Source: Actinokineospora xionganensis
GTDB taxonomy: Bacteria > Actinomycetota > Actinomycetes > Mycobacteriales > Pseudonocardiaceae
Assembly (NCBI RefSeq): GCF_014323725.1
Contig: NZ_JABVED010000004.1
Location: 248,001-312,000 of the forward strand
DNA length: 64,000 nt
Direction of reading: 5' to 3'
The notes under the pieces were generated by a model. The model did not search any database. It had not been told where the DNA came from and saw only the letters and a program-made list of their open reading frames with translations. Numbering within the stretch: the first letter of the stretch is position 1; each line of letters starts with the position of its first letter. Shown here piece after piece: positions 57,401-64,000 of the stretch. The translations under genes and the position numbers were made by a program.

Positions 57401-60400
57401 AGCGAACCCTCCTCGATGTCCTCGGCCGCGGTGGCGGACGCGTCGATCAACGCGCTCAGGCCCGCGACCGTCGGCGTGCGCATGACCTCGCGCATCGGCA
57501 CGTCGACGCCGTGCTCCCCGCGCACCTCGGCGACGAAGCGGGTGGCGAGCAGGCTGTCGCCGCCGAGCCGGAAGAAGTTCTCGTCGCGGCCGACCGAGTC
57601 GAGCCCGAGCAGCTTCATCCACAGCTGGGCGACGAACTCCTCGGTCGTGCCGCGCGGCGGGTCGCCCACGTCGCGCGGCCGGTCGACGGACTGTTCGAGC
57701 GCGGTGAGGATCCGTCCGCGATCGACTTTGCCGTTCGCGCTGAGCGGGAGCACCGGCAGCACCGCGAGGTGCGCGGGCACCATGTGCTCGGGCAGGCGGC
57801 CGACCGCCTGCCGGCGAAGGGCGGCCAGGTCGACTCCGCGCGCCGACACCGGCCGGTCCGCGGTCAGCAGGATCTCGCCGGTGCGCTCCGCGCGCAGCAC
57901 CTGGATGTCGCCGAATCCGGCATCGGTGAGGGCCTGGGTCCAGCGCCGCGGGCCGTGCAGCCAGCCCGTGCCGTGCGCGCCGTCCTCGAACCGGCCCGCC
58001 CGCGCCTCCAGCGGCAACGCGGTGATCAACGCCAGCGGCGTCGGGTAGGCGCGTTCGAGCAGGTAGAGCCTGCCGCCGGGGGCGAGCAGCACAGCCATCG
58101 TGGCCGCGGCAACGTCCGGGTCGGGCATCCGGTGCAGCACGTTGTCGGCGACGACGGCGGCGAAGGCGTGGACGTGCTGCTCGGCGATCGCCTCGGGTCC
58201 CTGCGGCGACACCCGCGTGCGGTGCCCCTGCTCGGCCAGCAGCATCTCGGCCTTGGCCAGGGCGGGCGCCGAGGAGCCGAGCAGGGTGTACTCGACCGCG
58301 TCGGAGGCCAGTTCGGTGAGCACCCGCGCGGCGCCGTTGCCGCCCGTCACCGCCCACTGCGCCACCGCGCCGGACCGGCCGCGTAGGTCCGCGCCGATGG
58401 CCTTGAGGCAGTCGGCCGTCGCGGGCATCAGGTCGTTGAGCGCTTCCGGGGCCAGCACCGGATCGTCGAGCAGCGCGGTGGCGTCGGCGCCACCGGAGAC
58501 GATCCCGGTGAACAGCGGCACCGCCCACTGCAGCGCGGTCGCGACGGCCGCGAACGGCGTGCCGACGGCCGATTCGCGCACCTGCTTGATCCACGCCTGG
58601 TCCGTGACCTCGGCCCACCGGGGACCCTGCGTGCGGGCGGCACCCGTGCGGCGCACCACCGCACGCTGGGCGAGGTAGCCGAGCCAGATGTCCAGGACAG
58701 GGCGCTGCTGCGCGCACACGGGCAGCGCGGCGGCGGGCCCGTCGACCAGCGGCGCGACGACACCCGCGAGCAGTGCCTCCACCAGTTGGTGCTCCAGCGG
58801 GTTCGCCTCGGCGTCCGCGACGGGCGGCAGGAACTCGCTGCCCGCGGCGGCTGGGCGGTCTCCGTCCTGGTGGCCGCGCTCCCCCGCCGCCGAACGCTCG
58901 GTCACGGCGGCGACGACCCCGCGGCGGCCCTCGGTGACCACCACCGCGACGGCCTGGGCCACCTCGGCGTCGGCCTGCAGGCAGGACTCGATCTCGCCGA
59001 GCTCCACCCGAAATCCATTGATCTTGACCTGGTGATCGAGGCGGCCGAGGAACTCGAGGTTGCCGTCGGGCCAGTAACGGCCGAGGTCACCGGTGCGGTA
59101 CCAGCGCTCGCCGTCGACGACCGGGAACCGCGCGGCGGTCAGTTCGGCGTCGCCTCGGTAGCCGAGCGCGACACCGACGCCGCCGATCCACAGCTCGCCG
59201 GGCACCCAGTCCGGGCAGTCGCGGCCGCGGCCGTCGACGACGCGGAACTTCTGGTTCTTCAGGGGCTTGCCGTACGGGATCGATCGCCAGCCATCCTCGA
59301 CCGCGGCGACGTCGAACGAGTTCGACCAGATCGCGGCCTCGGTGGCGCCGCCCGCGGCGACGAACCGGCACCGACCGCTGGTCGCCTCGGCCAGCCGCGC
59401 CGGCAAGTCGAGCCCGATCCAGTCACCGGAGAGCAGCGCGACGCGCATCGACTCGGGCAGCGGCTTGCCCTCCGCCGCGATCAGCACCATGTCGAGCAGG
59501 GCGGGAACCGTGTTCCAGATGGACACCGAATGCCGGTGGCACAGCGCCAGCCACTCGGCGGCGTCGCGCCGACCGGCCTCGGAGACCAACACGGCAGCGC
59601 CGCCCGCCGCGAGCGGGCCGAAGATGTCGTACACCGACAGGTCGAAGTCGAGGGCGGACACCGCCAGCACCCGATCGTGCGCCTCGACGCCGAACCGCTC
59701 GTTGATGTCCTCGACGGTGTTGACGCTGGCGCGGTGGCTCAGCTCCACGCCCTTCGGCAGACCGGTGGAGCCCGAGGTGAAGATCACGTAGGCGGGGTCG
59801 TCCGGCTCGGCGGGCACCGGAGCGCTCAGCGGGGCCTCGGCCAGTGCGGCCTCGATCAGGACCACCTCGACGCCCGTTTCGGCCGACTCCAGCTGACCGG
59901 TGCCGTCGAGGATCACCTTGGCGCCGCTCAACTCCAGGATGCGCGCGCGCCGCTCGGCCGGCTGGTCGACGCCGATCGGGACGTACGCCGCACCGGCGGC
60001 GAGCACGCCGAGGACCGCCGCGATCTGCCGGTCGCCCTTCGGCGCGACCACCGCGACATACGAGCCGCGGCCGATACCGCGTCGCGACAGGGCGCCCGCG
60101 ACGGCCAGCGCTTGCCGAGCGAGTTCGTCGTGCGCCAGTGACTCGTCATCGCCCCACAGCAACGCGGGCAGGCCCGCCCGCGCCTCCGAGTGCTCGAAGA
60201 ACGCGGTGTGCAGCAGGTTGTCGGTCAGCTCTCGGGTGTCGGAGTTGACCTCGGCGCGCACCGCGCGCTGCGCAGCGGGCAGCGCGAGCTCCGGCAGGGC
60301 GTCCCACGACCCGACGAGCAGCGACCGCACCAGCGCCTCGTAGGCCGCGATCATCGTGTCGAGCACGTCGGCGGGGAAGAGCTCCTCGACCGCGTCCCAC

Positions 60401-61896
60401 ACGAGGCGGACGTTGTTGTCGCAGGTGCGGTAGATCTGCTGGTCGAGCCAGATCTGCGGGGTCTGCGAGATCATCCACGAGACGTCGCCGAAGCGGTCGG
60501 CCCACTCGTCGGGGATCAGCGGGGCGGACAGGTCGTAGGAGAACACGACCGGCGCGGTGCGGGGCGCGTCGACGTCGGCGCGGGCGAGATCGCGCAGCAC
60601 GTCGACACCGGTGTAGGCGGCGTGCCCGATGTCGGAATGCAGCTGCCGCTGCACGTCGCGCGCGCAGTCGGCGAAGCTCTCGCCCGCCAGCTTGACCTCC
60701 ACCAGCACCAGGCCGGAGAAGTCGCCGATCAGCCTGCCGATCTCGGGGTGCGCGGCGAGGTCGCGGTCGAACAGCGGCAGGCTGAGCAGGAAGTGATCGT
60801 CCCCGCTCCACCGGGACAGGACCAGCGAGTAGGCGGTGGCCAGCACCGCGGCGGGCGTCAGGCCCGCCTCGCCGCAGCGTCGCTCGAGCGCGACCCACTC
60901 GTCCGCGCTCAACTCCCAGTGCCTGCGCACGAACTTGTGCTTGGTGACGGTTTCCGGGTCGACGGCGAGCGGCAGCTTCGGGCCGCCGGGTAGCGACGGC
61001 ACGCGCCGCTGCCAGTACGGGCGCGCCCGCTCGCGGTCGGCCTCGCGGGTCGCGGCCTGGTCGGCCTGGTACTGGCCGAAGGTGTAGGTGAGCTCGGGCA
61101 GCCCGTCGGGGTCGTCGTACAACGCGACCAGTTCGACCAGGATCACCCGGAAGCTGGCCAGGTCGGCGGCGACGAGGTCGATGTTGAGGTGCAGCCGGTC
61201 GACTCCGCCGGGAAGCCGCGTCAGCGAGACGTCGATGACCTCGCCCTCGTCGACGCGCAGCCACCGGTGGGACAGCTTGTCGCGCACCGCGAGCGCGGAC
61301 GCCTCGGCCCGCTCGGGCGTCTGGTCGCGCCAGTCGTTGACCGTCAGGCCCGGCCACGGCGACTCGGGGAGGATGTGGTGCATCGCGTCTTCGCTGAACC
61401 GCGCCCGCAGCATGGGATGGCGCTCGATGAGCGCGCGCACCGCGGCCTCAAGGCGCTGGGGCTCAAGCTCCGGCACGTCGAACTCGATGTAGTTGTGGCA
61501 GCCGATCCCGCCGAGGGCCTGGTGGTCGGCGCGGCCGAACAAATAAGCCTGCTGCACCGGCGTCAGCGGGAACGTGCTCAGCGGAGCGCTCGCGGCGGCG
61601 GGCTCTGGTTCCGGTTCGGGGGCCGCGGGTTCAGCGGTGATCGCGAACTCGGCCCACGCCGACAGCCGGGGGTCGGCGGACAGCTGCGCGAAGGTGACCT
61701 CGGAGCGCGCGCCGTTGAGCCGCTGGGTCAGCCGCATCAGGTCCATCGACTGCAGACCGAGTTCGAAGAGGTTGGTCTCGTCGTCCTCCGGGGTCAGCTC
61801 GATGCCGAGGACGCCGGACACCGTCTCGCGCAGTGCGTCGCGATCAGCCGCGGCGGTCACGCCCGCCGACCCCGATTCGTGGTTCTCCGGTGACAT
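57397..61896 (-). CDS. NRPS: ArCP-Cy-A(Cys, inserted MT-like)-PCP, first metallophore synthetase
   Basis: A 1499-residue NRPS like PchE/HMWP2. The N-terminal aryl carrier protein has Ser in FELGLQSMDLMRL near 49. The heterocyclisation domain shows DxxxxDxxS as DLVAADLAS near 240. The adenylation pocket reads DLYNLSAIWK, a cysteine code. Between core motifs A8 and A10 (about 1000-1345) a methyltransferase-like domain of some 350 residues is inserted; its SAM loop reads AVTGGNGAARVL, degenerate, so it may be the epimerase-type MT known from PchE rather than a methylase. The PCP Ser is in LGGDSLLATRF near 1445. The ATG at 61896 has AAGGGAG seven bases upstream; ATG 61923 is an alternative. No aryl-AMP ligase is encoded nearby. 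Confidence 0.93.
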   Translation of the reverse strand: MSPENHESGSAGVTAAADRDALRETVSGVLGIELTPEDDETNLFELGLQSMDLMRLTQRLNGARSEVTFAQLSADPRLSAWAEFAITAEPAAPEPEPEPAAASAPLSTFPLTPVQQAYLFGRADHQALGGIGCHNYIEFDVPELEPQRLEAAVRALIERHPMLRARFSEDAMHHILPESPWPGLTVNDWRDQTPERAEASALAVRDKLSHRWLRVDEGEVIDVSLTRLPGGVDRLHLNIDLVAADLASFRVILVELVALYDDPDGLPELTYTFGQYQADQAATREADRERARPYWQRRVPSLPGGPKLPLAVDPETVTKHKFVRRHWELSADEWVALERRCGEAGLTPAAVLATAYSLVLSRWSGDDHFLLSLPLFDRDLAAHPEIGRLIGDFSGLVLVEVKLAGESFADCARDVQRQLHSDIGHAAYTGVDVLRDLARADVDAPRTAPVVFSYDLSAPLIPDEWADRFGDVSWMISQTPQIWLDQQIYRTCDNNVRLVWDAVEELFPADVLDTMIAAYEALVRSLLVGSWDALPELALPAAQRAVRAEVNSDTRELTDNLLHTAFFEHSEARAGLPALLWGDDESLAHDELARQALAVAGALSRRGIGRGSYVAVVAPKGDRQIAAVLGVLAAGAAYVPIGVDQPAERRARILELSGAKVILDGTGQLESAETGVEVVLIEAALAEAPLSAPVPAEPDDPAYVIFTSGSTGLPKGVELSHRASVNTVEDINERFGVEAHDRVLAVSALDFDLSVYDIFGPLAAGGAAVLVSEAGRRDAAEWLALCHRHSVSIWNTVPALLDMVLIAAEGKPLPESMRVALLSGDWIGLDLPARLAEATSGRCRFVAAGGATEAAIWSNSFDVAAVEDGWRSIPYGKPLKNQKFRVVDGRGRDCPDWVPGELWIGGVGVALGYRGDAELTAARFPVVDGERWYRTGDLGRYWPDGNLEFLGRLDHQVKINGFRVELGEIESCLQADAEVAQAVAVVVTEGRRGVVAAVTERSAAGERGHQDGDRPAAAGSEFLPPVADAEANPLEHQLVEALLAGVVAPLVDGPAAALPVCAQQRPVLDIWLGYLAQRAVVRRTGAARTQGPRWAEVTDQAWIKQVRESAVGTPFAAVATALQWAVPLFTGIVSGGADATALLDDPVLAPEALNDLMPATADCLKAIGADLRGRSGAVAQWAVTGGNGAARVLTELASDAVEYTLLGSSAPALAKAEMLLAEQGHRTRVSPQGPEAIAEQHVHAFAAVVADNVLHRMPDPDVAAATMAVLLAPGGRLYLLERAYPTPLALITALPLEARAGRFEDGAHGTGWLHGPRRWTQALTDAGFGDIQVLRAERTGEILLTADRPVSARGVDLAALRRQAVGRLPEHMVPAHLAVLPVLPLSANGKVDRGRILTALEQSVDRPRDVGDPPRGTTEEFVAQLWMKLLGLDSVGRDENFFRLGGDSLLATRFVAEVRGEHGVDVPMREVMRTPTVAGLSALIDASATAAEDIEEGSL

Positions 61897-62872
61897 TTCC
61901 AAGCTCCCTTGCGCGCTGTCCATCGATGCCCCTGCCGTGAAGATCACGAATACCGTCTGTTGTGGACCCCTCAGACACCTCGACGCCGTGTGGGGCGCGC
62001 CGTTTTTCCCTACGCCCCAAGAGCTTGGCGGTCGCGTCGCCGAGTTCCGTGCCCGGCCGACCGAGGTCGTAGGCCAAGTCGAAGTGGTTGCGGGACCGGG
62101 CGACCAGGTCGGTGACGTCGCCGCCGAGGGCGCGGACGGCGTGGACGAACTCCCGCTGCTGTCTGCCGAATTCGTCGGTCTCGTGCTCCCCCCGCGCCAC
62201 CACGAGCGGCGGCAGCGCCGGACCGAGGTGGTGCGTCGGGCTGCACGCGCGCGCGGTGGCGGTGTCCAGTCCGAGTGGCGCGTTGACGTAGGTGCGCGCC
62301 ACGGGTTCGAGGTCGTACACCCCGCTGAGCAGGATCGCGCCCGCCACCGCGTCCACGGCACGGGTCCCGGTCCGCCGCCAGCCCACCTCGTCGAGCAACG
62401 CCATGGCGATCAGGTGCGCACCCGCCGAGCAGCCCGCGAGGTAGACCGATCCGGGCTTGCCGGGCAGGTGGTCGAGATTGGCGCAGATCCAGCGAATGCC
62501 GCCCGCCGCCATGGCGATGATCTCGGGCAGGGTGTATGCCGGAGCGAGTCCGTACCCGAGCGCCGCGACCGACACCCCGGCGGGCACCAGGTCGGGCGCC
62601 ATGAACGCCGACTCGTTCTTGCTGACCTCCTGCCAGTACCCGCCGTGGACGAACACCAGCAACGGCCCACCCGGATCCCGAGCCGGGAATAGGTCGAACG
62701 ACTCCTCCGGCCTCTGTCCATATCGGACGCCGACCTCGACGTCGAGCCGCTCCCGCGCCGCCGCGCTCCGCTGCGCGTACTCGGTCATGTAAACGGTGAT
62801 GTCGGGGACGCACGAACTCGGCGAATACTGGGTGTCCAGGGTTTCCTGGTCGTACGAAAGGTAGATCGTCAC
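61844..62872 (-). CDS. Arylformamidase (kynurenine formamidase)-like hydrolase
   Basis: A 342-residue alpha/beta hydrolase with the HGGYW motif (VFVHGGYWQEVSKNE) and the nucleophile elbow LAGCSAGAHLIAM typical of kynurenine formamidases, followed by an Asp/Glu in VVARGEHETDEFG and the catalytic His in RNHFDLAYD. These enzymes hydrolyse N-formylkynurenine. The last 60 residues after the fold are Arg/Gly-rich and unusual in length. The GTG at 62872 is chosen because GGAAGG lies five bases upstream; GTG 62884 is an alternative. It overlaps the NRPS gene by about 50 bases, and a tryptophan halogenase gene lies upstream, so a tryptophan-derived starter is implied. Confidence 0.85.
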   Translation of the reverse strand: MTIYLSYDQETLDTQYSPSSCVPDITVYMTEYAQRSAAARERLDVEVGVRYGQRPEESFDLFPARDPGGPLLVFVHGGYWQEVSKNESAFMAPDLVPAGVSVAALGYGLAPAYTLPEIIAMAAGGIRWICANLDHLPGKPGSVYLAGCSAGAHLIAMALLDEVGWRRTGTRAVDAVAGAILLSGVYDLEPVARTYVNAPLGLDTATARACSPTHHLGPALPPLVVARGEHETDEFGRQQREFVHAVRALGGDVTDLVARSRNHFDLAYDLGRPGTELGDATAKLLGRREKRRAPHGVEVSEGSTTDGIRDLHGRGIDGQRARELGNVTGEPRIGVGGRDRRG

Positions 62873-62897
62873 GTGACCTTCCACCGGTCGGTCGCGG

Positions 62898-62935
62898 GCC
62901 GGGGCCGGATCCCGCGGCTGCGGTCCGGCCCCGGC
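62898..62935 (-). terminator. Terminator-like hairpin after the halogenase gene
   Basis: Perfect 12-base arms GCCGGGGCCGGA (62898-62909) and TCCGGCCCCGGC (62924-62935) lie between the halogenase stop (62950) and the formamidase start (62872). There is no long T-run. No IdeR/DmdR-like iron box or Zur box is recognisable in the remaining bases of this 77-base gap, so metal control of the downstream operon would have to act elsewhere. Confidence 0.6.
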
Positions 62936-62949
62936 GAACGCACGCGGGG

Positions 62950-64000
62950 CTACTTGGCGTTGGCGCGCATGGCGGCGAAGAACTCGTTCTGGCTCGGCAG
63001 TTCCTGAACCAGCTTGTCCGCCTTCTGGCGAATGCGGTCGAACTCGACCTGCGCGGCGGTCGGGTCGGCCAGGTCCAGCGCCGGGGAGTGCTTGACCTCG
63101 ATGCCCCCCGCGCCGAGCAGGATGCAGTTGTAGGAGTACGGCGGCAGGCCGTGGTAGTACGGGTAGACCGACTCCGAGTCAGGCACCTTGTGCTTCCAGA
63201 TCTCGATGCGCTCGGCGAGCGCGTCCGGGATCTTGCGCGTCTTGGTGTCCTTCCAGTACCGGTTGTCGGCCCGCTTCGCGCCGACGTAGTGCAGGCACAG
63301 GAACTCGCGGACACCCTCCATCACGTGCTCGATCGAGCGGTTGTACGCGTCGCGGCGCACGTCGTCGTCGCGGCCGCCCGGGAAGTACCGGACGATCTGC
63401 TCGATGGCGTGGTGGATGAAGAAGATGCCGGTCGACTCCAGGGGCTCGACGAAGCCGCTGGCCAGCCCGATCCCGACGACGTTGTTCACCCAGGAGCGCT
63501 CACTGCGGCCGATGCGCATCTTGATGTGGTTGGCCTGGACGTCGGCGGCCTCGGGGCCGACGAACTCGCGCAGCGTCTTCTCGGCCTCCTCGGCCGAGAG
63601 GTACTCGTCGGCGTAGACGTATCCGGTGCCGATCCGGCTGATCAGCGGGATCGTCCAGATCCAGCCCGCGTCCTGGGCGGTCGCGGTGGTGCACGGCCGG
63701 ATCGCCTTGCGCTCCATGTCCATCGGGACCTGCAGGGCGACCGCGCTGTTGTTGGGCAGGGTGTCCTGAAAGGACACGAACGGCTCACCGAGGGCCTGCT
63801 TCAGCAGCAGCGCGCGGAAACCGGTGCAGTCGATGTACAGGTCGCCGGAGAGCGTGCCGTTCTCGGCGGTGTTCACGTGCGAGACGAAACCCTGGTGGTC
63901 CAACGCGACATCGACGACGTTGTCGGTGATGTGCTTGACACCGCGGTCGGTGCCGTATTTCGTCAGGAACTTCGCCAGCAGGTGGGCCTCGAAGTGGTAG
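62950..64000 (-). CDS. FAD-dependent tryptophan halogenase, C-terminal part
   Basis: The reading frame enters at the window edge (YHFEAHLLAKFLTKYGTDRG) and ends at 62950, giving about 350 residues of a flavin-dependent tryptophan halogenase. Visible family marks: GLYIDCTGFRALLL (here GDLYIDCTGFRA), the WxWxIP motif as GWIWTIPL, and VEPLESTGIFFIH, whose Glu corresponds to the catalytic Glu of PrnA. The FAD-binding GxGxxG and the catalytic Lys lie outside the window. It probably chlorinates tryptophan, which fits the neighbouring formamidase and an intended halogenated kynurenine or anthranilate. A dedicated flavin reductase is not visible. Confidence 0.93.
   Translation of the reverse strand, partial: YHFEAHLLAKFLTKYGTDRGVKHITDNVVDVALDHQGFVSHVNTAENGTLSGDLYIDCTGFRALLLKQALGEPFVSFQDTLPNNSAVALQVPMDMERKAIRPCTTATAQDAGWIWTIPLISRIGTGYVYADEYLSAEEAEKTLREFVGPEAADVQANHIKMRIGRSERSWVNNVVGIGLASGFVEPLESTGIFFIHHAIEQIVRYFPGGRDDDVRRDAYNRSIEHVMEGVREFLCLHYVGAKRADNRYWKDTKTRKIPDALAERIEIWKHKVPDSESVYPYYHGLPPYSYNCILLGAGGIEVKHSPALDLADPTAAQVEFDRIRQKADKLVQELPSQNEFFAAMRANAK

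Noticed and set aside
62873-62949. Iron or zinc box upstream of the metallophore operon
   Set aside because: No 19-bp IdeR/DmdR-type or Zur-type palindrome is visible in the short intergenic space; the only dyad is the terminator-like hairpin.

Overview
The window is very GC-rich and tightly packed, with ATGA/GTGA-type overlaps between consecutive genes and purine-rich Shine-Dalgarno sites. All of it looks like a secondary-metabolite region of a filamentous actinomycete. The mix of NRPS, type II-style ketosynthases, XRE-TPR and large LuxR-type regulators suggests Pseudonocardiales (Actinokineospora, Saccharothrix or Lentzea-like), but the exact genus is an inference. I saw no rRNA, tRNA, CRISPR array or insertion sequence.

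Region 1 (1-9300, minus strand) is one operon. It holds two intact ketosynthases, two ketosynthase-like proteins that have lost every catalytic residue, an alpha/beta hydrolase, a double-hotdog thioesterase-like protein, three consecutive DsrE-fold (sulfur-relay-like) proteins, an acyl-CoA carboxylase carboxyltransferase and an acyl carrier protein. It looks like a discrete (type II) fatty-acid or polyketide assembly line with an unexpected sulfur-trafficking module. Region 2 (9542-12753) is regulatory: a wHTH/LuxR regulator, an XRE-TPR regulator and a small secreted peptide gene beside it, with several inverted repeats. Region 3 (13088-21049, plus strand) is a single dimodular NRPS, A-T-E-C-A-T-E, with no release domain. 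A short block of a membrane protein, a broken cupredoxin and an HNH-like protein follows (21155-22258).

Region 4 (22436-35358, minus strand) is the most unusual part. A fatty-acyl-AMP ligase, three carrier proteins, a PPTase, and a fused aminotransferase/acyl-ACP reductase predict conversion of an ACP-bound acyl group to an aldehyde and then an amine. A SerRS-like amino acid:carrier-protein ligase with its own carrier protein, a transglutaminase-fold (AdmF-like) protein, an AurF-like diiron oxygenase, a nitronate-monooxygenase-like flavoprotein and an O-carbamoyltransferase suggest amide formation without an NRPS condensation domain, N- or C-oxygenation and carbamoylation. A plus-strand hydrolase, a second acyl-AMP ligase, a response regulator lacking the phospho-acceptor Asp, an MFS exporter with a divergent TetR, and an asparagine synthetase follow (35671-44647).

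Region 5 (44922-62872, minus strand) is a pyochelin/yersiniabactin-type metallophore operon. It encodes an arylformamidase-like hydrolase, an ArCP-Cy-A(inserted MT-like)-PCP NRPS, a TubC-docking-Cy-A-PCP-TE NRPS, a thiazolinyl-imine reductase, a pair of YbtP/YbtQ-like ABC proteins, a type II thioesterase and a complete ECF transporter. Both adenylation pockets read as cysteine. The window ends inside a tryptophan halogenase gene (62950-64000). No aryl-acid AMP ligase, salicylate synthase or 3-hydroxyanthranilate gene set is visible, so the starter of the metallophore must come from elsewhere; the halogenase and formamidase hint at a (chloro)kynurenine/anthranilate-type acid.
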